Source: Proteobacteria bacterium ST_bin12 (GTDB taxonomy: Bacteria; Pseudomonadota; Gammaproteobacteria; Burkholderiales; Methylophilaceae). From it: a stretch of DNA of 64,000 nt. Under the pieces are notes generated by a model, which searched no databases, was not told the DNA's origin, and saw nothing but the letters and a program-made list of their open reading frames with translations. The translations under genes and the position numbers were made by a program. Below, piece after piece: positions 25,685 through 33,599 of this stretch. Each line of letters opens with the position of its first letter. Positions within the stretch are counted from its first letter, which is position 1. The stretch spans positions 62,001 to 126,000 of the forward strand of contig MSXP01000002.1 of the NCBI GenBank assembly GCA_002083635.1, given 5' to 3'.

Positions 25685-27097
25685 TTAAAACGGCAAAGCC
25701 ACATGCGGTGCTGCTCCCCAAATGACTTCTCTAAATTGTGCTTGAATGCGTTTTAAAGCCGCGTCAGAATCTGCTTCAAAGCGCAGCACAATTACAGGCG
25801 TGGTATTAGACGGGCGCATCAATCCAAAGCCATCAGAGTATTCTACGCGCAAGCCATCAATGGTAATCACTTCAACTGCGCCTTCAAAATTTGCCGATTG
25901 TTGCAAAGCGGCAATCAAAGCATGTGGCTCGCCTTCTTGCATGTGAATATGCTGTTCTGGTGTGCTGACACTATCAGGCAGGCTGTTTAAAATTTCAGAT
26001 GGATTATTAAACTGGCTCAGAATTTCCAACATGCGGGCGCCCGCATATAAGCCATCGTCAAAGCCGTACCAGCGTTTTTTGCCGTTAATATCGGCGTCAT
26101 TAAAGAATACATGGCCGCTCATCTCGCCTGCTAATGCTGCATTAGTTTCTTTAATTTTTGCTTTTACCAGTGAATGGCCTGTTTTCCACATAATCGGATT
26201 ACCGCCGTATTTGCGTATCCATGGGCTTAAATTCCGCGTTGATTTCACATCAAAAATAATAGTCGCGCCTTTGTTGCGGCTTAATACATCCTCTGCAAAT
26301 AATAATAATTGCCTGTCTGGATAGATGATCTGGCCATCTTTGGTGACAATGCCTAGCCTATCGCCATCGCCGTCAAATGCCAAGCCAATTTCGGCGCGGC
26401 TGGTTTGTAATAAATTAGCTAAATCCACTAAGTTTTCTGGCACAGAAGGGTCTGGGTGATGATTTGGAAAGTGACCATCTACCTCACAAAATAGCTCATC
26501 TACGCGGCAGCCAATGGCGTTGTATAGCGTTTTTGCAAATGCACCCGCTACGCCATTCCCGCAATCCACCGCAATTTGCATAGGGCGAGTGAGTTTAATA
26601 TCAGCTTGAATGGTCGAAATGTAATCCTCTGCAATCGCATAGTTGCGTTCAATACCATCGCCATAAGTAAAGTTTTTTTGCTCTATGCGGCTTTTTAAGC
26701 TTTGTATCGAATCATTAGACAGTGTTTCGCCTGCCAAAACCATTTTTAGGCCATTGTAGTCAGGTGGGTTGTGGCTACCAGTCACCATCACGCCGCAATT
26801 GGTGTTGAGATGATAAGCCGCAAAATACACCATTGGTGTTGCCACCATGCCTAAATTCACTACGTTTACGCCCGCTTTGCGAATTCCGCTTGATAATGCC
26901 TGTGCCAGCTCTGGGCCAGATAATCGGCCATCGTACCCTATGCAGATTTCACTTTGTGCGCGCTGTTTCGCCTCTGACCCTAACGCATGGCCAATTAATT
27001 CGACAATTTCAGGCGTTAATGTTTTGCCCACAATGCCTCGAATATCATAGGCTTTAAAAATTTCTTTTGGAATGTCGATGCTGTTTGGTTTTTGCAT
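25685..27097 (-). CDS. Phosphomannomutase/phosphoglucomutase (AlgC-like)
   Basis: The 470-residue protein is a bifunctional-type phosphohexomutase that makes mannose 1-phosphate or glucose 1-phosphate for surface polysaccharide. It shows 'FKAYDIRG' at the N-terminus, the catalytic phosphoserine in 'VTGSHNPPDYNGLK' and the metal loop 'FDGDGDRLG'. The sugar loop 'GEMSGHVFF' and the phosphate loop 'RPSNTTPVIVLRFE' follow. The ATG at 27097 is used; an in-frame TTG lies 12 bases further upstream. It heads a two-gene unit with the retropepsin gene. Confidence 0.93.
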   Translation of the reverse strand: MQKPNSIDIPKEIFKAYDIRGIVGKTLTPEIVELIGHALGSEAKQRAQSEICIGYDGRLSGPELAQALSSGIRKAGVNVVNLGMVATPMVYFAAYHLNTNCGVMVTGSHNPPDYNGLKMVLAGETLSNDSIQSLKSRIEQKNFTYGDGIERNYAIAEDYISTIQADIKLTRPMQIAVDCGNGVAGAFAKTLYNAIGCRVDELFCEVDGHFPNHHPDPSVPENLVDLANLLQTSRAEIGLAFDGDGDRLGIVTKDGQIIYPDRQLLLFAEDVLSRNKGATIIFDVKSTRNLSPWIRKYGGNPIMWKTGHSLVKAKIKETNAALAGEMSGHVFFNDADINGKKRWYGFDDGLYAGARMLEILSQFNNPSEILNSLPDSVSTPEQHIHMQEGEPHALIAALQQSANFEGAVEVITIDGLRVEYSDGFGLMRPSNTTPVIVLRFEADSDAALKRIQAQFREVIWGAAPHVALPF

Positions 27098-27126
27098 AAT
27101 AGATATCAAATAAAAATAAAAAGATG

Positions 27127-27495
27127 TTAAAGCGTTAAATTAAAAGCAAAATAAACAAGCGCAAAGTAGGTGATGTGATGCAGTAACTGATCAAAGCCCA
27201 ATAATATCCAAAATTTTTCACTATTATTAGGCTGTAAATTGTAGTGTTTGCTAATACCCATTTTTGCCCAATCGATATGATAGTGCACAAACCAATCAAC
27301 TATCCCATACATTAAAGCAACAAGGCCAATAAACGGTAACAGCACAATGGTCGTACCAATGCAATGAATCAAAGCATGTACAATGCCGCCAGGATGAAGG
27401 TAGGTACCTTTATTACGATACATCCACGGATACGCCTGCAATGGGAAATCGCAAATAAAATGTTTAATAAACAATAAAAAAAGCGCGGTAAACAT
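27127..27495 (-). CDS. DUF3307-like small membrane protein
   Basis: The 122-residue protein has three or four hydrophobic segments and polar His-rich turns, with 'HFICDFPLQ' near the N-terminus, 'HPGGIVHALIHCIGT' and 'FGLDQLLHHITYFALVYF'-like end 'FDQLLHHITYFALVYF'. This resembles DUF3307, a membrane family of unknown role. The His residues lie near membrane boundaries and might bind metal. It sits between the phosphomannomutase and iscX on the same strand. Confidence 0.7.
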   Translation of the reverse strand: MFTALFLLFIKHFICDFPLQAYPWMYRNKGTYLHPGGIVHALIHCIGTTIVLLPFIGLVALMYGIVDWFVHYHIDWAKMGISKHYNLQPNNSEKFWILLGFDQLLHHITYFALVYFAFNLTL

Positions 27496-27515
27496 GCGTT
27501 AAGTAAGTTGTTAAG

Positions 27516-27710
27516 CTACTCAGCTTCTTCAATCCAAGCCAGCTGAATGGCTTCTAAGATTTTCTCACCACAATGCTCTGGGCCTTGCTCAAAGCCATCC
27601 AACGCCATTACCCATTCCATTAAATCGGTAAAGCGAATGGTTTTAGGGTCAATATCAGGGAATTTGTCTGCTAAATCTTCAGCGATTCTAAGGCTGTCTG
27701 TCCACTTCAT
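27516..27710 (-). CDS. iscX: Fe-S cluster assembly protein IscX
   Basis: The 64-residue acidic protein begins 'MKWTDSLRIAEDLADKFPD' and contains 'RFTDLMEWVMALDGF', both hallmarks of IscX (YfhJ), the frataxin-like adaptor that tunes the IscS desulfurase. Here it is separated from the main isc operon, which does not appear in the window. A -10 like TATAAT is found on the minus strand at 27742-27737, about 30 bases upstream of the ATG. Confidence 0.94.
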   Translation of the reverse strand: MKWTDSLRIAEDLADKFPDIDPKTIRFTDLMEWVMALDGFEQGPEHCGEKILEAIQLAWIEEAE

Positions 27711-27736
27711 TGCTTACTTTCAACATGTAAAATTGA

Positions 27737-27742
27737 ATTATA
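27737..27742 (-). promoter_or_regulatory. Predicted -10 element of iscX
   Basis: A perfect TATAAT on the minus strand lies about 27 bases upstream of the iscX ATG. The -35 match (CTATTG, 16 bases further upstream) is weak. Confidence 0.4.
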
Positions 27743-27788
27743 GCGCGCCTTTTTAGACCAATAGGCAAATCACACAAGATACATGAGT

Positions 27789-27827
27789 AAAAAAAGCCCA
27801 GCGCTTAATGTAGTTAAGGCTGGGCTT
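27789..27827 (-). terminator. Orphan intrinsic terminator reading leftward
   Basis: On the minus strand AAGCCCAGC-CTTAA, a CTACA loop, and TTAAG-C-GCTGGGCTT form a 14-bp stem with one bulged C, followed by seven T. No protein gene on the minus strand lies immediately upstream, because glyA on the plus strand begins at 28118. The terminator therefore implies an unannotated minus-strand transcript starting between 27828 and 28117. Confidence 0.75.
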
Positions 27828-27850
27828 AAAGGAAGCGACTCTGGAGATAG
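27789..27850 (-). ncRNA. Candidate small RNA, antisense side of the glyA leader
   Basis: A perfect TATAAT on the minus strand (27861-27856) predicts a start near 27850. The terminator at 27789 would end it, giving about 62 nt. The 5' half is unpaired and pyrimidine-rich, with CTATCTCCAG and CTTCCTTT, which could pair with ribosome binding sites; the 3' half is a strong terminator hairpin with a U-tail, the usual Hfq-binding layout. A good -35 is not evident. The transcript also lies just upstream of iscX. Confidence 0.45.
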
Positions 27851-28117
27851 TGCTCATTATAATATTAGCAATAGCCGTGCCTACTATTTATATTAATAAA
27901 AACAGTTAGTTAACTATTTCAAACGATTTAAAAGTGGTGTTTTTGCATCAATATTGGTTGTATTAAACCAGTTGCTGCAACCAATTGGATAGATACACAA
28001 TCAAGAGGACAAGTCGAAGATAAGAACGCAAAGTTTAAGATGCATCAATGGCATGATAAAATAGTGCCTTATTTTGGTTGTATTACTTAATTTAATTAAC
28101 AGAAAGCCTTAACTGTC

Positions 28118-29365
28118 ATGTTTAGCCATTCCAATAAGCTTGCAATTGCCGACCCAGCACTTGCTACCATGATTGATGCAGAAGTTGTGCGTCAACATCA
28201 ACATATCGAATTGATTGCCTCTGAAAACTACACCAGCCCAGCTGTGATGGAAGCACAAGGCTCACAATTAACCAATAAATATGCAGAAGGCTATCCAGGC
28301 AAACGTTTTTACGGCGGCTGTGAGTATGTAGACCAAGTTGAGCAATTAGCGATTGACCGCTTAAAAGCGTTATATGGCGCTGAATACGCCAACGTGCAAC
28401 CGCATTCTGGCTCTCAAGCCAATCAAGCCGTGTATTTTTCTATTCTTAAGCCAGGCGATACCGTGATGGGTATGAATTTGGGCCATGGTGGCCATTTAAC
28501 GCATGGTTCACCTGCCAACTTGTCAGGTAAGTTATTTAATATCGTGCCTTATGGCTTAAATGATAAAGAAGAAATCGATTACGATGAGATGGAACGCATT
28601 GCTGTTGAATGCAAACCAAAATTATTGATTGGCGGTGCCAGTGCTTATGCACTGCGTTTTGATTGGGCGCGCATGGCGGAAATCGCCAAAAAAGTAGGTG
28701 CTTATTTTATGGTCGATATGGCGCATTATTCTGGCCTGATTGCGGCTGGCGTTTATCCAAACCCAGTGCCACATGCCGATTTCGTCACATCAACCACACA
28801 TAAAACCTTGCGCGGTCCACGCGGCGGCATTATTTTGGCTAAAGCAGAGTTTGAAAAATCAATCAATTCAAACGTATTTCCAAGCTTGCAAGGCGGCCCA
28901 TTGATGCACGTGATCGCTGGTAAAGCGACCGCATTCTTAGAGGCAGCACAGCCAGAATTTAAAACCTACCAAGCACAAGTGATTAAGAATGCACAAGCCA
29001 TGGCAGAAACATTGATTGCGCGCGGCTTGCGTGTGGTATCTGGCCGCACAGAGTCGCATATGTTTATGGTGGATTTGCGACCAAAAGGTTTAACCGGTAA
29101 AGCTGCAGATGCTGCACTTGGTTTGGCGCATATTACTGTGAATAAAAATGCGATTCCAAACGACCCAGAAAGCCCCTTTGTGACTTCTGGTATCCGTATT
29201 GGCGCGCCAGCGATTACTACGCGTGGCTTTAAAGAAGAAGAGGCTAGAATCGTCGCGAATCTGATTGCTGACGTATTGGATAATCCAACCGATGAAGCTT
29301 TGATTGCAGCCACCAAAGAAAAAGTGCATGCGTTAACTGCCAAGTTTCCTGTGTACGGCGCATAA
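28118..29365 (+). CDS. glyA: Serine hydroxymethyltransferase
   Basis: GlyA (415 residues) interconverts serine and glycine with tetrahydrofolate and PLP. In methylotrophs with the serine cycle it assimilates C1 units; here it may only supply one-carbon units. The PLP lysine is in 'VTSTTHKTLRGPRGG' (around residues 222-236), and 'ENYTSPAVMEAQGS' is the conserved N-terminal segment. nrdR follows 20 bases later, a common arrangement. No glycine riboswitch was recognised in its leader. Confidence 0.97.
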   Translation: MFSHSNKLAIADPALATMIDAEVVRQHQHIELIASENYTSPAVMEAQGSQLTNKYAEGYPGKRFYGGCEYVDQVEQLAIDRLKALYGAEYANVQPHSGSQANQAVYFSILKPGDTVMGMNLGHGGHLTHGSPANLSGKLFNIVPYGLNDKEEIDYDEMERIAVECKPKLLIGGASAYALRFDWARMAEIAKKVGAYFMVDMAHYSGLIAAGVYPNPVPHADFVTSTTHKTLRGPRGGIILAKAEFEKSINSNVFPSLQGGPLMHVIAGKATAFLEAAQPEFKTYQAQVIKNAQAMAETLIARGLRVVSGRTESHMFMVDLRPKGLTGKAADAALGLAHITVNKNAIPNDPESPFVTSGIRIGAPAITTRGFKEEEARIVANLIADVLDNPTDEALIAATKEKVHALTAKFPVYGA

Positions 29366-29385
29366 CTTAAGCTGAGAAATCAAAA

Positions 29386-29829
29386 GTGAAATGCCCTTTT
29401 TGCGGTGATGCCGATACCCAAGTCATTGATTCTAGGGTCAATGATGAGGGTAATTCTATTCGCCGTAGGCGTAAATGTGTGGCTTGCGACAAACGTTTTA
29501 CCACCTACGAAACGGCTGAGTTGCATATGCCGCAAGTGGTTAAACAAAATGGCACGCGTGAAGAGTTTAATCGAGAAAAATTGCGCTTATCATTTACGCG
29601 CGCTTTGCACAAACGCCCAGTGCCTACCGAGTATGTAGACCGCGCGCTGGATCATATTGTGCAAAAAATGCTGAGCTTGGGTGAGCGCGAAGTGCCTGCA
29701 CGCGATTTGGGCGAAAGTGTGATGCAAGAACTAAAGTTAATGGATAAAGTGGCTTATATCCGTTTCGCTTCGGTATACCGCAGCTTTTCAGATGTGGATG
29801 ACTTTAATAATGTAATTCGTGATTTGTAA
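29386..29829 (+). CDS. nrdR: Transcriptional repressor NrdR (GTG start)
   Basis: The 147-residue protein has a zinc ribbon with four Cys ('CPFCGDADTQVIDSR' and 'RKCVACDKRFTTYE') followed by an ATP-cone domain (about 49-139). NrdR senses ATP/dATP and represses ribonucleotide reductase genes through paired NrdR boxes. The start is GTG at 29386; the Met at codon 2 or 3 would cut into the zinc ribbon. Confidence 0.96.
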   Translation: MKCPFCGDADTQVIDSRVNDEGNSIRRRRKCVACDKRFTTYETAELHMPQVVKQNGTREEFNREKLRLSFTRALHKRPVPTEYVDRALDHIVQKMLSLGEREVPARDLGESVMQELKLMDKVAYIRFASVYRSFSDVDDFNNVIRDL

Positions 29830-29870
29830 ACAATGTGACTTGTAAGTATTTAGAATAGGCTATTAACCAC

Positions 29871-30260
29871 ATGAAATTAATCAATATTTCTTCTATCGCG
29901 TTGGCTGTGTTCACCGTGTTGCTAACCATTGTGTTTTTTACTTGGTGGGCGTTTAAAGACCAAGTGGTATTTGGTGCCGAAAAGTTTGATCAAACCAAAT
30001 GGATGCAACATGCTGCCACCATTGAGCAAGAATGCAAGCGTGGCGATATGGCGTATGATTTACAGCAAAATATCTTGATTAAAGGCGCGCGTAAAGAGGC
30101 GGTAATGGCGTTATTGGGTCGCCCGAGTATTGAAGAATTAAATGAAAAAACCAACGCGATTGAGTACGACTTAGGCAAATGTATGCATGTATATCATGGC
30201 TTGTTGATATTTTTTGACCAAAATAATCAGCTATTGCAAAGCCGTATTTCGTCGCATTAG
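29871..30260 (+). CDS. Membrane-anchored protein with BamE-like fold (hypothetical)
   Basis: The 129-residue protein has one N-terminal membrane segment (residues 7-27) and a periplasmic domain. The segment 'LIKGARKEAVMALLGRPSIEEL' followed by 'IEYDLGKC' resembles the first helix-loop and strand of SmpA/BamE-fold proteins. It lacks a lipobox Cys. Position between nrdR and ribD gives no clear role. The resemblance is weak and not tested. Confidence 0.55.
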   Translation: MKLINISSIALAVFTVLLTIVFFTWWAFKDQVVFGAEKFDQTKWMQHAATIEQECKRGDMAYDLQQNILIKGARKEAVMALLGRPSIEELNEKTNAIEYDLGKCMHVYHGLLIFFDQNNQLLQSRISSH

Positions 30261-30296
30261 TTATGTTGTTAACTATAGCTAGCCTAGGCGCATAAA

Positions 30297-31406
30297 GTGT
30301 TTACTGCCAGCGACCATGTTTATATGACACGTGCGCTGCAGCTGGCAGAGCAAGGCTTATATAGCACCATGCCAAACCCGCGCGTGGGTTGCGTCATCGT
30401 CAAAAACAATCAAATACTTGGCGAGGGCGCGCATTTAAAAGCGGGTGAACCGCATGCAGAAGTGTTTGCACTGCGTCAAGCAGGTGAACAAGCAAAAGGC
30501 GCCACCGCTTATGTCACACTAGAACCTTGCAGCCATATAGGCCGCACCGCGCCTTGTGCAGAGGCGCTAGTTAAAGCGGGTGTCAGCAAAGTCATCGCCG
30601 CTATGCAAGACCCAAATCCTCTAGTTGCGGGTAGCGGCTTGGCCTATTTAAAAGCCAATCAAATTCAGGTCGCCAGCGGCTTGATGGAGTCGCAAGCAAA
30701 AGCACTTAACCCCGGATTTATCTCAAGAATGACGCGCAAAATGCCTTATGTGCGTTGCAAAATCGCCAGTAGTTTAGATGGCAAAACCGCACTCAATAAT
30801 CATCAAAGCCAATGGATTACCAGCGAACATGCGCGCTTGGACGTGCAACATTGGCGTGCGCAATCGTGTGCCATATTAACGGGCATTGGTACTGTGTTAA
30901 GTGATGATCCGAGCATGACAGTACGCAGCATAGAAACTGATGTTCAATATAATGGTCGCCAGCCAATGCGCGTGATTGTGGATAGCCAGTTGCGTATTTC
31001 GCCGCAGGCCAAAATTTTGCAAGGCGGTAATACCTTAATTGCCTTTGCGCAAGATTTAGAAAATAAAGCGGATGCGCTACTAGCAGCGGACGCACAGTTA
31101 CTTTGTGTTCCTAATGTGGATAATAAAGTGTGCCTAAAAACGTTATTAAGTCATCTTGCGCACATGCAAATCAATGAAGTGCTAGTTGAGGGCGGCGAGG
31201 GATTGAATGGCGCCTTGCTTGCACAAAACCTGATTGACGAACTGTTGCTATATTACGCACCTAAATTGATGGGTAGCAAAGCTAAAGGTTTGTTTGAGCT
31301 ACCCGCGCTCACACACATGAACCAAGCGATTGCGCTAGATATCACCGATTTACGGCAAATTGGTTGCGATATTCGTTTACTAGCTAAGCCTATTTATCCA
31401 TGTTGA
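30297..31406 (+). CDS. ribD: Bifunctional riboflavin deaminase/reductase RibD (GTG start)
   Basis: RibD (369 residues) makes the second and third steps of riboflavin synthesis. The N-terminal deaminase shows HAE in 'GEPHAEVFALRQ' and the zinc motif 'LEPCSHIGRTAPC' (around residues 78-90). The C-terminal reductase follows from about residue 150. GTG at 30297 is chosen because the conserved 'DHVYMTRALQLA' segment starts within the next 15 codons. The gene overlaps tatD by seven bases. No FMN riboswitch was seen upstream. Confidence 0.95.
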   Translation: MFTASDHVYMTRALQLAEQGLYSTMPNPRVGCVIVKNNQILGEGAHLKAGEPHAEVFALRQAGEQAKGATAYVTLEPCSHIGRTAPCAEALVKAGVSKVIAAMQDPNPLVAGSGLAYLKANQIQVASGLMESQAKALNPGFISRMTRKMPYVRCKIASSLDGKTALNNHQSQWITSEHARLDVQHWRAQSCAILTGIGTVLSDDPSMTVRSIETDVQYNGRQPMRVIVDSQLRISPQAKILQGGNTLIAFAQDLENKADALLAADAQLLCVPNVDNKVCLKTLLSHLAHMQINEVLVEGGEGLNGALLAQNLIDELLLYYAPKLMGSKAKGLFELPALTHMNQAIALDITDLRQIGCDIRLLAKPIYPC

Positions 31407-32215
31407 TTGACACACATTGCCATTTAGATGCCGTTGAATTTAATGCAGACCGGGAGAATATTGCTTTGGGCGCCAAGCACGCAGGCGTTCATCAAATTGT
31501 GGTGCCAGCAGTTGCACGCGAAAACTTTCAAATCGTGATTGATTTAGCACACCAATATTCGCATTGCTTTATGGCGTTGGGCATTCACCCTATGTATGTG
31601 GATAGCGCAAATCCTAGCGACTTAACGCTATTAAAGCAGCTAATTTCACGGCAGTTAACACATACAAATCCCAAAATAGTCGCAGTGGGCGAAATTGGGC
31701 TAGATTTTTTCGTCACACAACAAAATCGCGAGACACAAGAATACTTTTTTGTTGAGCAACTTAAAATCGCGCAAACGTTTGAATTGCCAGTGATTTTGCA
31801 TGTACGTCGAGCGATAGACGATGTGTTAAAGCAGTTGCGCCGTCATCCTGTTGTGGGTGGAATCGCACACGCGTTTAATGGCAGCCCGCAGCAAGCGGAG
31901 GCATTTATTCAGCTAGGCTTTAAATTAGGTTTTGGTGGCGCGATGACTTACACGCGCGCCTTAAAAATTCGCGAATTAGCCAGAAATTTGCCAATCGAAT
32001 CGATTGTATTAGAAACTGATGCGCCAGATATTCCACCAGAATGGCTGGGTCCTGCAGGCAGAAACAGCCCTGAAGAACTGATAAAAATTGCACAAGTTTT
32101 TGCCGATTTAAGAGGCATTCCGGTGTCGCAAATCATTGAAATTACAGGTAAAAATGTGATGCAAATTTTGCCGAATTTAGCCAGTTTATGCACACCACTT
32201 AAAGTGCTACATTAA
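31400..32215 (+). CDS. TatD-family metal-dependent hydrolase
   Basis: The 271-residue protein begins with 'DTHCHLDAVEFNADR', the HxH metal site of TatD nucleases, with 'VGEIGLDFF' (Glu ligand), 'HVRRAIDD' and 'LETDAPDIPPEW' (Asp ligand) later. TatD enzymes are Mg2+-dependent 3'-5' DNases or RNases. YjjV or TatD orthology is uncertain. The start overlaps the ribD end by seven bases, so the two genes are co-translated. Confidence 0.9.
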   Translation: MLIDTHCHLDAVEFNADRENIALGAKHAGVHQIVVPAVARENFQIVIDLAHQYSHCFMALGIHPMYVDSANPSDLTLLKQLISRQLTHTNPKIVAVGEIGLDFFVTQQNRETQEYFFVEQLKIAQTFELPVILHVRRAIDDVLKQLRRHPVVGGIAHAFNGSPQQAEAFIQLGFKLGFGGAMTYTRALKIRELARNLPIESIVLETDAPDIPPEWLGPAGRNSPEELIKIAQVFADLRGIPVSQIIEITGKNVMQILPNLASLCTPLKVLH

Positions 32216-32525
32216 CAAATGTAAAAAAACTGTATCAAACCAATGGCATAACATAAGTTATTGATTTTATTGAGTATTAAAATAGATTAAAAAATGAACT
32301 ATTGAAAAAAAGCCTTATAAATTGGTGGGTTACGGATTTAAGACACAGCAATCCACAAAGTTATCCACAGATTTTGTGGATGGAAAAACGCAAAAAACAA
32401 AACAAATATAATTGCAAGAAATTTATTCATAATTATTTATACTATTTAGTGGTTTAAACCGTATAAAAAGTTATATAAATGTTGCAATTTAATCGTAAGC
32501 CATATTTTTTGGTAAGGTGAGTTGA
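32216..32525 (+). other. 310-base AT-rich intergenic region upstream of mtnA
   Basis: No gene was seen. The region is very AT-rich, has a DnaA-box-like cluster (32349-32382), a GGTTTAAACC palindrome close to 32451, and the mtnA leader. It is a candidate regulatory region. Confidence 0.6.
32349..32382 (+). promoter_or_regulatory. DnaA-box-like cluster
   Basis: One perfect DnaA box TTATCCACA (32361-32369) is flanked by CAATCCACA (32349-32357) on the same strand and TGTGGATGG (32375-32383) as an inverted CCATCCACA, both two mismatches from consensus. The sites are within 35 bases and lie in AT-rich DNA. This could bind DnaA for transcription control or DnaA titration. An origin is not indicated: no dnaA, dnaN or gidA genes lie nearby. 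Confidence 0.45.
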
Positions 32526-33599
32526 ATGAAAGTAGCCAATCAATCGTTTCGTACAATTTGGCCAGACCCACGTTGCAAATTTGTGCATGTCATCGATCAA
32601 ACACAATTGCCGTTTGCATTTAAAACCTTACACATTCATTCAACAGAGCAAATGGCGCATGCGATTAAAAGCATGCAAGTGCGTGGTGCGCCGCTGATTG
32701 GTGCGGCGGCGGCTTATGGAATGGCACTGGCGATGCTGGAAAATGAATCGGACGATTATTTAAAGCAAGCCGCACAAATGCTTAAAAATAGCCGCCCTAC
32801 AGCGGTTAACTTAGCATGGGCGGTCAATCGCATGCTGGCGATGTTAAACGAAACGCCGCTTAATCGTCGCAATTTTACCGCTTGGCGCGAAGCGGCAAAA
32901 ATCGCAGAAGAAGATGTCGCACAGAATCAACTGATTGGCCAACATGGCTTTGATTTAATCAAAAGCTGTTATCAAGATAAAACATTCAATATCCTCACGC
33001 ATTGCAATGCGGGTTGGCTGGCGACTGTCGATTACGGTACAGCGCTATCGCCGATATATGCCGCGCACGACGCTGGTTTAAATGTGCATGTTTGGGTAGA
33101 TGAAACGCGCCCGCGTAATCAAGGCGCGGCGCTCACTGCGTGGGAGCTAGGCCAGCATGGCGTGCCGCATACGGTGATTACCGACAACGCAGGCGGATAC
33201 TTAATGCAAAAAGGTTTAGTCGATATGGTCATTGTAGGCGCGGATCGCGTCACCGCAAATGGCGATGTATGCAATAAAATCGGCACTTATTTAAAAGCAT
33301 TAGCGGCTTTTGATAACCAGATTCCGTTTTATACAGCAGTGCCCAGCCCAACGATTGATTGGCAAATCGCCGACAACAAACACATTGAAATCGAACAGCG
33401 CGATAGCGATGAAGTCAGCTTTATACAAGGCTTATGCGCAGATGGAATTGTGCAAAGCGTGCGATTAACGCCAAGTGAATCAACCGCCGCAAACCCTGCA
33501 TTTGATGTAACGCCAGCTAGATTAGTGACAGGAATTATCACCGAAAAAGGTATTTTTTCGCCTGCGGAACTGGTTAAGTTAACTCTCAAAAATGACTAA
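32526..33599 (+). CDS. mtnA: S-methyl-5-thioribose-1-phosphate isomerase
   Basis: MtnA (357 residues) converts 5-methylthioribose 1-phosphate to 5-methylthioribulose 1-phosphate in methionine salvage. Hallmarks are 'MQVRGAPLIGAAAAYGMALA' (around residues 50-69), the catalytic Cys in 'ILTHCNAGWLATVDYGTALSP' and the Asp in 'VGADRVTANGDVCNKIGTY'. It overlaps the next gene by eight bases, indicating a coupled pathway with the aldolase. Other mtn genes (mtnB, C, D, K, P) are not in the window. Confidence 0.94.
   Translation: MKVANQSFRTIWPDPRCKFVHVIDQTQLPFAFKTLHIHSTEQMAHAIKSMQVRGAPLIGAAAAYGMALAMLENESDDYLKQAAQMLKNSRPTAVNLAWAVNRMLAMLNETPLNRRNFTAWREAAKIAEEDVAQNQLIGQHGFDLIKSCYQDKTFNILTHCNAGWLATVDYGTALSPIYAAHDAGLNVHVWVDETRPRNQGAALTAWELGQHGVPHTVITDNAGGYLMQKGLVDMVIVGADRVTANGDVCNKIGTYLKALAAFDNQIPFYTAVPSPTIDWQIADNKHIEIEQRDSDEVSFIQGLCADGIVQSVRLTPSESTAANPAFDVTPARLVTGIITEKGIFSPAELVKLTLKND

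Larger units (their letters stand above)
27711..28117 (+). other. 407-base intergenic region between iscX and glyA
   Basis: Contents: the iscX promoter, the candidate small RNA and its terminator, and an AT-rich glyA leader. The leader contains an ATTGGTTG/CAACCAAT inverted repeat (27953-27960, 27978-27985), and direct repeats TGCATCAAT (27944 and 28041) and TTGGTTGTATTA (27954 and 28074). No protein-coding frame with a ribosome binding site was seen. Confidence 0.6.

Noticed and set aside
27840..28117. Glycine riboswitch upstream of glyA
   Set aside because: No tandem aptamer consensus or GGA-type core was recognised; the region is mostly AT-rich leader.
32349..32383. Replication origin
   Set aside because: Only three DnaA-like sites and no dnaA, dnaN, gyrB, parA or gidA nearby.
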